Below are positions 1-8,935 of a DNA stretch of 64,000 nucleotides, piece by piece. Where the stretch lies: contig JAUFSD010000002.1 of the NCBI GenBank assembly GCA_033030425.1, positions 1,798,001 to 1,862,000 on the forward strand. Direction: 5' to 3'. Below the pieces are notes generated by a model. That model had not been told where the DNA came from, ran no database searches, and saw only the letters and a list, made by a program, of their open reading frames with translations. The stretch is from Verpa conica (lineage: Eukaryota > Ascomycota > Pezizomycetes > Pezizales > Morchellaceae). A program made the position numbers and the translations under genes. Numbering within the stretch: position 1 is the stretch's first letter; every line of letters starts with the position of its first letter.

Positions 1-3000
1 TCCGTATTGAAAACACTCTTGCGTTCCACATCGGTGGAAATCGTCAAATCAGAGGGTTGCAAATTCATTGCCCTTGATCTCAGCAGTTCAGAGAACACAG
101 TTGATCTTGACTTCAGGATCTTTTTTGCTATTGCTCGTTTCCGAATCCTTCTGATAGCACGAGGGCCTATGACTGGTTCATGATCGAAAGGTTGGGATAG
201 ATGTCCAGATCGTGGTTGAAAGAGCTTCAGATGATCTCCATGATGTGTTCCAGGTAACGGATTGCCATGAATGTGCCTTAGTCTATATGATTTTCGATGC
301 TCTCCACCAAACCCGATTACTTCATAGGGCCCTGGCCATTGAACTGCAAGCTTTCCGCCACTTTTGGATTTGGGACCTACAGTGTTGTCATAGAGCATCA
401 CAAGATCTCCAGGAACAAAGTCATATCTCCCTTTCAACCCTCTATCATACTTTGCCTTCATTTCATCATTCCGCCTACTCCATCTCTCGATCATGTCATT
501 TCTCATGTCCCTTAGTTCGACACAGCGGTCGACAATGGCTTCTTCCCACTCCTTACCGTATAGGTCCTCTATCTCTCCATTTTTAAGGTTGCTTCCCATA
601 GCACGAATCGATTGAAGCTCTTCGTCTGGGTAAGAGAACTCATAAGGGAGACGGGGCTGGATACCAAATAATAATTCGAACGGAGTGTATCCAAGGGCCA
701 CAACATTCCTCGAATTTATTGCTCGGGTAGCTCTTCCTACATATAAATCCCATGCAGATTCGTTTGTTCCGATGGTACGCTTCAGAGCCTTCTCTAATTC
801 TTGGTTATGTCTTTCGATCATTCCGGTTGACTTTGATGCCCCCGATGGGCTCAGGACATGTATAATTTCAAGATTCTCTAAAAACTCTTTGGTATTAGGA
901 GCTATAAAGTGGGATCCTCGATCAGAGTATATGCAGATAGGTAGTGGGTATTCTTCAAAGAATTTTGATAAACATGTGATTACGTCGTTCGAGACATTTG
1001 TCTTGCAAGGCCAGGCTTTAGTGTATCGGGAGAAATAGTCGACCACATGGAAGATGTGTTTGAACCCATTGGTGGACGTAGGAAGTGGCCCAACAAAATC
1101 CATTCCCAACATATCGAACGGCTTAAATGTAAGCGTTGGTTGAAGAGAATGAGATCTAATTGCCGGTCCGAATTTTGCACAGTTGATACACCCATCAATG
1201 TATGTCTTGACATCCGCATTTCGATTTGGCCACCAAGCGGTCTTTTGCAGCTTGTTGATGGTTTGGGACGATGCATAATGCCCACAGTTATCGTGAGATT
1301 CGTGCAGCACACGTCGTACATCTTTCTGAAGTATGCATGGAACCATCTTCCCTTTCGGGCGATCTTCATGGTGCAATTCCCCTTGGATCACTCTGTAGCG
1401 GTCTGCATCAACTTTGAATGCCATTCTCTTCGGAGTGTCGAGATCTTGCGGAGTGATACCTCCCAAGGTTAGATACTTATAGATGTCTCGGTACCAATCA
1501 TCGGACTCCCATTTTGTTAAGGTAGTCGCCGCTGTCACCCCGGATGTGACATATGTAGGGTCTCGTCTCTTGCCTCCTTCCTTTCTGGGTGCATCAATTC
1601 CCTTCAACTCATTTTCTTCATCAACTCCCACATTACCACCGCTTTCCTCTGCATTCTCACCTGACACTCGTCCCTTGTCCTTAAGGACTACATGAATTCT
1701 ATCTAGTGGTTGTAGACATGAACGTGAATTATGAGAGACATGATTATTAGCTGCTAAAGATTCGCAACATTCAGAAGGTTCGAGTTTCAACATAGGATAT
1801 TTAAGAGAAACGTGAGGAAAACTTAACTTGGAAAGATGTGACGTAGGGAAACATAGTACTTCCTCCTCTTTGCCTCCTTTAATACCTCTATCACACTCCC
1901 TGTTACTTCCTTCATCTAACCTTTGCGACTCCACCTCTTTCTTTCCACTTTCCTTTTTTTTCATTACTTTTTCAGATTCCCGCTTCCTCATCAATTCCTC
2001 ATACCCCCCTTTTCCATCCTTCCAGAACCATTCTCGATCTCCCACCTCATCTCTTTCCTCCACGAAATTACATAGTTCTTTGTCAACATTTGGTTCATCC
2101 CCCGGGAACAATGTCCTTGACAGTCCATCTGCAACAACATTCCGCTTTCCTTCAATGTGAACGAATTGAAAATTTAACTCCCTCAACTTTAGGGCCCATC
2201 TGGCATAAATCCCATCATGCCTATCAGAGTTCAAGAATGCCACAAGCGGCTTGTGATCAGTAAAGAAAGTAGCTACATGATTGGTGGTAAGATAATGTCT
2301 GTATTTTTCAGAGAAGTGAACCACTGCCAATAGTTCTCGTTTGTAAGTGCCATAACGTCGTTGGACAGGCTCAAAGGCAAAGGAATCGAAAATGATAGGG
2401 ACTTCAACTAGGTTTTGTACTTGCGTTAGGGCAAATCCTCCAGCATACTCAGATGCATCAAAGTAGCAGCGAACGCTTAAATCCCATGATATTCCATGCA
2501 TGGCTACTGTCGTAGCACATTTATTTTTCAATATCCTGAATGCTGTTTCTTCCACCAATGTCCACCTCCATGGTTCTTTTGTCCCTTGTAACCTAGTAAG
2601 GGGTCGGGCTATTTCAGCAAAGTTCTTCACCCACCTTCTACAGATCTGAACCGCCCCCATAAATGATCTTATGCCACTCTTATCTTGGGGTATGGGCCAG
2701 TTCATTATCTTTTCTACCCTCTCAGGAAGGATATATAATTCTCCCTTGATTCGGAATTTTTGGCCCAATGCGGTAATTGTATCCATGAATATTTCCATTT
2801 TCCGGAAGGTGCATCTCATGTTAGCCATCTCTATTCTGGGGAAAAATTCAAAGAATATAAACCAATAATGCTTCTTCCTGCTTTTGTCCTTTCCAAACAT
2901 ATCATCGACAAATATCCCGAAATTTGGCCCCAGTATTGATGGCTCAGGATCTGGTGGCGGGATTGGTCCAAAGGCAATTTTCCCCAGTTCTGCCATTGTG

Positions 3001-3893
3001 GTGGAGGAAGAACGACATCCTTGTGGCATTCGTGTAGGTCTAAGTTGCCCAATTCCTGGTACATTGAAGGCTAATATGTGTTTCGATTCAACCTCGGTTT
3101 CCACCACGTGGTATCCGTGCTTCAGATCCCATTTAGACATTGAGGTGTTATCCGGATCAGACAATAAATCATAGATCCTCGAAGCCAAAGGATGGTCAAT
3201 GGCCGGCAAATCCTCCATGACGTGTGAATAGTTAAAGGTCAATCTTAGCTCTGGTCCATGTGCAAACTCCTCTCTCCTCCATGGGATTTCTGCATTGGGG
3301 TCCTTACAAACCAGCACAGCAGGTGCGCTCCATTCGGACAAGGGTTCATTAACAGGGGTTCGTTCATACATACCACATTCCAACCCTTCGGTGACTCTTT
3401 TCGCTAGCCATTCCTCTTGGTATTTAGAGATTCTACGACCTCCCTTCGCTGCGTATGGTATGCACCCTTCTTTGAGTTTGACCCTATGCTTTATGAGGTC
3501 TGTCGCAGGTAAATCTTTCAAATTCGGGGCATCTAGATCTTTCCAGGTCCATAGCCCACACAAGACCATATTTCTCATCCCTTCGGGTACTCGATTACCT
3601 ATCGTTATCTTCTTTTCTTTCGCCCAGTCTTCTAGCTCTTCAGGCGTTGGGCAATTTTCCGGGATTATGTCCCTTCTGACGGGTCTCCTCTTCGTAGGAT
3701 AGCTGCATAATTTTTTCTTTCCCTCGAACGTGCCTTCCGATTTCAGGCTATCATTCTCTCTTTCATGTCCTTCTTCGTTTATCAATACCCCATTCGTCAT
3801 TTCATACTTGCCTCCCTCCATGGGTGGATCATGTCCATCCTTATGTAGATTTCCGGGATTACGCCCGTCTAAAAACCCTTCAACGTCATCCAT
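1..3893 (-). CDS. Pol polyprotein (RT, RNase H, integrase), partial at the window edge
   Basis: This frame is open from the ATG at 3893 down to base 1 and lies in the -1 frame relative to Gag. Reverse transcriptase is shown by WDLKHGYH, the MPQGC block and the catalytic FVDD box near 2895-2910. RNase H follows with YFDASEYAGGF, TDHKPL and VVADGLSR (about 2110-2480). Integrase has an HX4H-CINC zinc-binding segment (about 1190-1300) and the catalytic triad: D in MDFVGP, D in YSDRGSHF (about 904-940) and E in GMIERHNQ (about 811-835). The last two acidic residues are exactly 35 residues apart. The RT lacks the usual LPFG motif and has RMPQGC instead. Pol is probably made as a Gag-Pol fusion by frameshifting, though independent initiation at 3893 cannot be excluded. 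The C-terminus and any chromodomain are outside the window. Confidence 0.88.
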   Translation of the reverse strand, partial: MDDVEGFLDGRNPGNLHKDGHDPPMEGGKYEMTNGVLINEEGHERENDSLKSEGTFEGKKKLCSYPTKRRPVRRDIIPENCPTPEELEDWAKEKKITIGNRVPEGMRNMVLCGLWTWKDLDAPNLKDLPATDLIKHRVKLKEGCIPYAAKGGRRISKYQEEWLAKRVTEGLECGMYERTPVNEPLSEWSAPAVLVCKDPNAEIPWRREEFAHGPELRLTFNYSHVMEDLPAIDHPLASRIYDLLSDPDNTSMSKWDLKHGYHVVETEVESKHILAFNVPGIGQLRPTRMPQGCRSSSTTMAELGKIAFGPIPPPDPEPSILGPNFGIFVDDMFGKDKSRKKHYWFIFFEFFPRIEMANMRCTFRKMEIFMDTITALGQKFRIKGELYILPERVEKIMNWPIPQDKSGIRSFMGAVQICRRWVKNFAEIARPLTRLQGTKEPWRWTLVEETAFRILKNKCATTVAMHGISWDLSVRCYFDASEYAGGFALTQVQNLVEVPIIFDSFAFEPVQRRYGTYKRELLAVVHFSEKYRHYLTTNHVATFFTDHKPLVAFLNSDRHDGIYARWALKLRELNFQFVHIEGKRNVVADGLSRTLFPGDEPNVDKELCNFVEERDEVGDREWFWKDGKGGYEELMRKRESEKVMKKKESGKKEVESQRLDEGSNRECDRGIKGGKEEEVLCFPTSHLSKLSFPHVSLKYPMLKLEPSECCESLAANNHVSHNSRSCLQPLDRIHVVLKDKGRVSGENAEESGGNVGVDEENELKGIDAPRKEGGKRRDPTYVTSGVTAATTLTKWESDDWYRDIYKYLTLGGITPQDLDTPKRMAFKVDADRYRVIQGELHHEDRPKGKMVPCILQKDVRRVLHESHDNCGHYASSQTINKLQKTAWWPNRNADVKTYIDGCINCAKFGPAIRSHSLQPTLTFKPFDMLGMDFVGPLPTSTNGFKHIFHVVDYFSRYTKAWPCKTNVSNDVITCLSKFFEEYPLPICIYSDRGSHFIAPNTKEFLENLEIIHVLSPSGASKSTGMIERHNQELEKALKRTIGTNESAWDLYVGRATRAINSRNVVALGYTPFELLFGIQPRLPYEFSYPDEELQSIRAMGSNLKNGEIEDLYGKEWEEAIVDRCVELRDMRNDMIERWSRRNDEMKAKYDRGLKGRYDFVPGDLVMLYDNTVGPKSKSGGKLAVQWPGPYEVIGFGGEHRKSYRLRHIHGNPLPGTHHGDHLKLFQPRSGHLSQPFDHEPVIGPRAIRRIRKRAIAKKILKSRSTVFSELLRSRAMNLQPSDLTISTDVERKSVFNT
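3869..3878 (-). promoter_or_regulatory. -1 ribosomal frameshift site at the Gag stop
   Basis: On the minus strand the Gag frame reads AAG GGT TTT TAG. The heptamer G GGT TTT (3878-3872) has the canonical X XXY YYZ form, directly before the TAG stop at 3871-3869. Slipping back one base gives GGG TTT TTA GAC, which is the open Pol frame. Four bases downstream is a short CGGG/CCCG inverted repeat with a six-base loop (3867-3864 and 3857-3854), a weak candidate stimulatory hairpin. Gag and Pol frames overlap by 25 nt. The slip motif and frame relation are direct observations; use in vivo is inference. Confidence 0.75.
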
Positions 3894-6778
3894 TTTTCAT
3901 ACTCAAACCTTTGGGATGGGGAGACTTCGAGGGAGCCTTCTGGCGTAATATTCCCGCTGAAGCTCTGCGGAGTATTCTCCTGTGTGGATTGATATTTGTT
4001 TTCATGGTCTAGAATCATCATTGTTTCATTATCGTCAATGTGATTACCATTCTCGTCTTCCATCTGCGGCGAAAACTCGCTCGCTGCTTTCGCTAGGTGC
4101 GAGTATGGTCCCTTGTTCCCATATAGGCTCAAGTAATCCTTCGGTGTAACATACCTGAGCTTTGCTATTTCCTTAGGCCTTGACATGTTATCTAGATCTT
4201 TCTCAATAATCAGTTGCGCACATCGACTTAGGAGCTTATTTGCGAGAGTTGATGGACCATCATCAGACGTTTTGTCTGATTCCTCCCCAGTATCTTCTTC
4301 ATCATCACTCTCATATTCTTCGGAGGATGTTTCGCTGTCTGACAATGGCACGTTATCAACGCCACAAGTCTCAAACATTACCTTAAAGTTTGGAGGGGTT
4401 ATGATCCCGGTGTTGATCAGCACCTTCTTGTTAGTTCCGTCATAGACCGAGATGTTCCCTTCAGCAACATTGATACTTCCCTTCACTCCGTATAGCCAGG
4501 GCACACCAAGGAGTAGGTCGTAGCCTGTATTCTTTGCACATTTTTCAGGAATAACACATGTATACACCATCCGGTCAACCCCCCGAATAATGACTCTAAT
4601 TCTTGCAATTGCAAGAAGCCTTACCGATTCACCAGAGGAGGTTCTGATACTTAAGTTGGGCCAAGGTGTGTCTTTGATGTCAATGACGTCTCCATTGGTT
4701 TTCTTTATTGTTAGTGGGGTCGCAAGGTCAACTTCAGACCCCGCGTCTATACATACTCTAGTGGTATCGAATCCAGGATCACCTTCCTTAATACCTTTAA
4801 TGTGGGCCGAAACCATGAACGCGCCATTATCTCCAAGGTGCGGACGTGATAATGGAAGTTCGTTATACGAATCATCCTCATTCCTCACTTCTCCACTCCT
4901 AGCGGCCGGTGCGGGGTCACCAAACATCGCAGCTAGCATTTCAGAGGTTAAAGAGTTGATTCTGCTCATTTCTAGACGGGCGTGTGGTGAGTCCTGGAAA
5001 TATTGTAGATAGGAAATAGGGCAGGGGGTTTGCGCAAGTGCTTTTGCTAAATCAAACCTCTCCTGATTGATCATTCCTTTAATCATCTTCAACTGGCGTT
5101 TTTGATTTTTCTTCTTTTCCCTTTCCAGTTTTTCTTCATTAGTCATGTCGGCTACTTTCCTTGATCCCTTCCGAGTCTTCGGAATCGCTTTCCTCCGGTT
5201 GCTTCCAGCATCATCCTTTTTAAATGGAACTCCTGTTGGTACTCCCGAGACCTGCGGCCGTTTCCTCATTGGTTGCTCCGTACTCGATGCATCCGACCTT
5301 TCCTTACGTTTGTTTAATAGGTCATCGATTCTCACCTTTCGATACGGTTGTGCAAAGGGATCCCCCTTCTCCCCTTTCGAAGATCTCGACGATAACTTGC
5401 GTTCATGGATATCATCGATGCTGAGATGGGAGATTCGACTGGCAATTTTGTCCTCATCATTTGTGTCATCGACGTCGTATCCCGCCAAGAGATAATATTT
5501 CGTATCCTCCTCTTTGTCTTCGCTTTCACTCATGGGGATACCTCCCCTGAACAGTCTCGCAGAGCGGGAGTTTTGATAAGATTCCGGAAAGACAAGGGAC
5601 TTCAAGTGTTCTCTTTCCCAGGCTTCAAGCGGTTTTGCATTACATACCTTAGATATGTGTCCTAACTCCCCACAGCTAACACATAGAGGTTGACCTCCAT
5701 TCTTTTGGAATATCGTAGTTCCATTGACGTAAGGATTTTTAGACTGCGTTCCATTATTCTGCCTAGGAGGCATCCATGGTCCCGAGTTTGAGGGGTGTGA
5801 TGTGTTTGGGGAACGGAAATTTGTGGGCCCATAGGTTTGTTGTCCTTTCATATCGGAATTATGGGGCATGGTAGTGCCTGCAGGGGGAAGTGCCTTCGGT
5901 GGTTGGTATCCAATTGCTCTCTGTCCCACATAATTGTTCCCCCCACTAGGTCCTTGTCCGTACCTGTTCTGTTGCGGAAATGGGGGTCTTACATCGGGAG
6001 GAGGTTTTGGTTTGTTAGCGTTTGCATCTTGGTTTAATTTAGACTTCTCGTAACTAGCATATGTTCCATAAGCTCCACCGGCGTTCGATGTGTATCCAGG
6101 TGCTTCGAATCCTTCCTTTTCCCATTCAAGTGATCTCTCCTGGTGTCTTTTAATCTTCCTAATGTGCTCTTTGGCGGACTTATACGCATTCTCAAGACTC
6201 ATATTGTCCTCGTCTGCTATGTGAAATCCAATCCATTGGTCAAGCATTCCTTTCGAGAATCCTTTTATGACGCTCTTTATCCATTGGGCTTCGGCCTTAG
6301 GAATTGGGGAGCGGGCTACCTTCCCGGTGGTTCCATCCTCACATACCAGGATGAGGATCTTCCTTGCCCTATTATAGTAGTCCTCTAAGTCTTCGCCCGG
6401 TTTCTGTTTGAGTTCTTCTAATGCTCGGTCAATGTCTTCAGCAAGGGGCTTAACTTTCTTAAACCTAGCAAGAAATAGCTTCTTGAATGTGGCAATCTGC
6501 TCTTCCCCAGGACTTTTGCACTCTAGGATTTCTGCTATCTCCGGGGTATCGTCTGCCCACCTAGCAGCCTCACCACATAGTTTGACGTCCACCAACTTGA
6601 TGAACATCTTACCGTAATCATTGTGATCTTCTAACTTGGTCATTGCTAACTCGATCCTGGTCCACCATCTCCTTGCATCCTGATTTCCATCAGAAAACTC
6701 ACCAACAGCTTGCAGTTCAGCAGTGGAGATGGAAATGGTCACCCTTTCCGGGATGACTGCATCACCTTGTTCAGACAT
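3869..6778 (-). CDS. Gag-protease polyprotein of the LTR retrotransposon
   Basis: This 969-residue protein would form the retrotransposon particle and process it. Residues about 20-215 are a helical retrotransposon-gag capsid region. A Pro/Gly/Asn-rich linker (about 225-360) leads to one CCHC zinc knuckle, CX2CX4HX4C, at residues 366-379. After a long basic/acidic stretch comes a retropepsin-type domain with the active-site triad DAG at 678-680 and the partner motif LLGVPWL at about 756-762. The C-terminus is acidic and Ser-rich. The protease is therefore fused to Gag rather than Pol. The ATG at 6778 is the first in-frame start after the leader. The ORF ends at the frameshift signal into Pol. 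Confidence 0.9.
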   Translation of the reverse strand: MSEQGDAVIPERVTISISTAELQAVGEFSDGNQDARRWWTRIELAMTKLEDHNDYGKMFIKLVDVKLCGEAARWADDTPEIAEILECKSPGEEQIATFKKLFLARFKKVKPLAEDIDRALEELKQKPGEDLEDYYNRARKILILVCEDGTTGKVARSPIPKAEAQWIKSVIKGFSKGMLDQWIGFHIADEDNMSLENAYKSAKEHIRKIKRHQERSLEWEKEGFEAPGYTSNAGGAYGTYASYEKSKLNQDANANKPKPPPDVRPPFPQQNRYGQGPSGGNNYVGQRAIGYQPPKALPPAGTTMPHNSDMKGQQTYGPTNFRSPNTSHPSNSGPWMPPRQNNGTQSKNPYVNGTTIFQKNGGQPLCVSCGELGHISKVCNAKPLEAWEREHLKSLVFPESYQNSRSARLFRGGIPMSESEDKEEDTKYYLLAGYDVDDTNDEDKIASRISHLSIDDIHERKLSSRSSKGEKGDPFAQPYRKVRIDDLLNKRKERSDASSTEQPMRKRPQVSGVPTGVPFKKDDAGSNRRKAIPKTRKGSRKVADMTNEEKLEREKKKNQKRQLKMIKGMINQERFDLAKALAQTPCPISYLQYFQDSPHARLEMSRINSLTSEMLAAMFGDPAPAARSGEVRNEDDSYNELPLSRPHLGDNGAFMVSAHIKGIKEGDPGFDTTRVCIDAGSEVDLATPLTIKKTNGDVIDIKDTPWPNLSIRTSSGESVRLLAIARIRVIIRGVDRMVYTCVIPEKCAKNTGYDLLLGVPWLYGVKGSINVAEGNISVYDGTNKKVLINTGIITPPNFKVMFETCGVDNVPLSDSETSSEEYESDDEEDTGEESDKTSDDGPSTLANKLLSRCAQLIIEKDLDNMSRPKEIAKLRYVTPKDYLSLYGNKGPYSHLAKAASEFSPQMEDENGNHIDDNETMMILDHENKYQSTQENTPQSFSGNITPEGSLEVSPSQRFEYEKWMTLKGF

Positions 6779-6998
6779 TTGATTAGTTGTATGAGGGGAT
6801 AATGGAAGGGGAATTCTATCAGGCTCTAAAGGAGTTTCAGGAAGAGGAATACTATATGGATCTATCGTGATCCGCTACTATGATCCAAGGATTGATACTT
6901 GATCGACCCTTCTCGCTCTTGATGATGATTCTATCGTTATTATCGATGACGTATTGACCTTTCTTACCGAAAGTATATGCAGGACCTTTTTTCGTATC

Positions 6999-7015
6999 TC
7001 CGAGTCAGAGCACCA
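6999..7015 (-). other. Candidate tRNA primer-binding site
   Basis: The minus strand reads TGGTGCTCTGACTCGG, beginning with TGG, the complement of a tRNA CCA end. It lies about 220 bp upstream of the Gag start and next to the inferred LTR, where a PBS is expected. I could not assign the tRNA species by eye. Confidence 0.5.
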
Positions 7016-7329
7016 ATTTAAAATCCCATCAACATTTTATCAAAGAAGTCGCTTTTTAGAATTCAAATCTTTATTTCGGGGAACCTCAGGAGAGAAGGTT
7101 TCTCTCCTCTTGCTCTACTTATTCCTCCCACTAGCTTGAACCTTATCCTCTCAGCCCTAAGACCTTGCTCCATCCTCCTGACTAATCATCTGAACTCGAC
7201 ACTAATCTCCGCATGTGAGTGTTTCGAAACTTATTACTACAATGAACTAAAAAAGGAAAGAGTAATCTTTTGGGTTTTAATCCGGAATTAAGAAACCACA
7301 TGACGACTCATATAGTGTCAGCTGTCACA
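7016..7329 (-). repeat. Candidate 5' LTR
   Basis: This segment lies between the primer-binding site and a minus-strand TGTGACAGC start at 7329. It holds a CTATATGAG TATA-like element close to its start and an AATAAA polyadenylation-like signal at 7075-7070. The inner end does not show a clear CA, so both borders are tentative. The partner LTR is outside the window. Confidence 0.4.
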
Positions 7330-8133
7330 ACTACAGTCAGAGAGAGAGAGAGAGGGATATTTAGAGGGACATGGTTATCTGTTGCAAATATCATAATATT
7401 GAGATCACCATCATTACCTCGGTGCCTCGTTATCAATTAACGGCATCTAAAACCTATTTCTCAGCCTTACATCCGTGCTAGCAGCGGTAGTGCCTCCGAC
7501 GTTAAGACTTATGAAGTCTAGGCCTGAAGCCTTACTCATTTCTAGCAGAATATACATGAACCCAGAGCCTAGGGAATTACAGTCCTCCCCTATCATCTAC
7601 GAACGACATTCTCACTCCAAAAAAAAGCCTTGTAGAAACCAATCAAGCGAGTGAGAAGCCATGATCTCCATCTACAATACAGTATCACAAAAGTAACAGT
7701 ACAACCAGGAGAAGAAGAGAGAGAGATTGAGGGGGGGTTCTACATTCCCACGCTTCGGTAACGGTAAATTCCATCGATAACAAGGATCGGGTAGACTATC
7801 CGTTTTCCTCTAAGCGAAGGGTCGTCCCTCTATCAGCGCCACCTCCCCCCCCCCTCGAAAGGAATCTTTGCTTACAGCGATCACAAGCGATCATTTTGGT
7901 TGATCGTTGTGTACTACCTCGGCCTTACAAACTAGCGTGCACTCTAATGATACATAGGTATACCGACAGCCTAGGTGAGTGGGGCCCCCCCCCTCTCCCG
8001 AGTCCTCCTCTTCCTTGAGCACGTCCTTTTTCCAAGTCTGAGGTTCACCTAAGCCAGGGGTGGGGAGGTAAGAGCGTAACTCTAGGAAGCTTAGCTTCCC
8101 GGCAAACCCCGATGCTTTAGCGATCATTGATAG

Positions 8134-8151
8134 ATATATATATATATATAT
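8134..8151. repeat. TA dinucleotide microsatellite
   Basis: Perfect AT/TA alternation of 18 bases. Confidence 0.85.
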
Positions 8152-8264
8152 TCTTACCAGTTAAAAGTGAGGTTTGTAAACGCGTCTTTAGGTCCGTAAG
8201 TGCGACGGGGAAAATAAATACCGATCGATGGCGGATGATTTCAAAGAAAGGCTCCGAGCACTTA

Positions 8265-8310
8265 CAAAAAAGAAAAAAAGAAAAAAAGAAAAAAAAGAAA
8301 AAAAAGAAAG
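8265..8310. repeat. A-rich imperfect (A6-8 G) tract
   Basis: Six A-runs separated by single G residues make a purine-only stretch. On the minus strand it encodes a Phe-rich artefact ORF. Confidence 0.8.
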
Positions 8311-8806
8311 GAATCTTCGGAACCCGAGACACTGGCCCTGGTACCTTATTCCGTGATTCAGTGGGCTGCCCTTTCCCACCACCACCACCAGACCGGCGTT
8401 TCTTTGAATGTGGTTTGCGACCTTACATTTAACCGGGCAGGGATATCCACCGATCTGAGATTACATCCTAATCAAGATAAAACAAGTGCTTAGTGATAAT
8501 CAAAATTACTTGTTCTACAACTTTACCGAGTAGCAACAGTTGCGTGTCTGAAATGATTCAGAAGTATATGTCTCGTTACGTCGCCTTGTGTGAAGGACTC
8601 TCTATAGTAAACTATGAGAACTGCTTTGAGTTTCACAAATGAGGCTTCACGACTAATAGTTTTTTATGAGTCGGTTCTCCCTAGACCTAGTTCGCTTGAG
8701 GCAGAAAGTGACACTACTAGGAGGGGGGGTTGAATTAAGCGAGTGATGTACTGTGATTATATCTTACACGAGATTAGCGACGTTACCGAATCCACAAAAA
8801 GGTGAG

Positions 8807-8811
8807 AAAAA
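8807..8811 (-). terminator. RNA polymerase III T-stretch after 5S
   Basis: On the minus strand a TTTTT run lies ten bases beyond the 5S 3' end, matching a pol III terminator. Confidence 0.65.
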
Positions 8812-8820
8812 GCTAAATGA

Positions 8821-8935
8821 GTTCGGTACCTAAGATTCCCACATGGTCACCCACTGCAGTACTAACTAGGCGATACGATGTTTGGGTACAGCAGAGCGGA
8901 CGGGATGCTCCATTTTCATCGTTCTATGACCGAAC
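8821..8935 (-). rRNA. 5S ribosomal RNA gene
   Basis: The minus strand carries the conserved 5S core: CATCCCGTCCGCTCTGC, then CCTAGTTAGTACTGCAG, GGGTGACC and TGTGGGAATCTTAGGT. The ends GTTCGGT and ACCGAAC pair perfectly to form helix I, which sets the borders. A GAAAATGGAGC loop-A/helix-II region is also visible. The length of 115 nt is slightly short of the usual 118-120, so the true ends may extend one or two bases on each side. A T5 stretch follows about 10 bases after the 3' end. The gene stands alone, as dispersed 5S genes do in many filamentous ascomycetes. Confidence 0.93.

Larger units (their letters stand above)
1..7329 (-). mobile_element. Ty3/gypsy-type LTR retrotransposon, 3' part outside the window
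   Basis: From high to low coordinate the element has a candidate 5' LTR, a primer-binding site, a Gag-protease ORF, and a Pol ORF with reverse transcriptase, RNase H and integrase in that order. Integrase last is the Ty3/gypsy (Metaviridae) order. The Pol frame is still open at base 1, so its end and the 3' LTR lie left of the window. I found no stop codon in either ORF in the segments I translated, so the copy looks young and not degraded by repeat-induced mutation. The outer boundary at 7329 is a guess from a TGTGAC start on the minus strand; it needs the 3' LTR to confirm. Confidence 0.9.
7330..8820. other. Gene-free stretch with simple repeats
   Basis: I see no supportable gene here. It contains an (AG)8 run at 7339-7354, a C-rich homopolymer near 7846-7856, a (TA)9 run at 8134-8151 and a purine tract of A7-8G units at 8265-8310. 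Reading frames crossing these tracts give low-complexity peptides only. Confidence 0.6.

Noticed and set aside
1..1500. Several plus-strand ORFs of 60-140 codons
   Set aside because: They are antisense shadows of the minus-strand Pol frame, which shows the integrase motifs.
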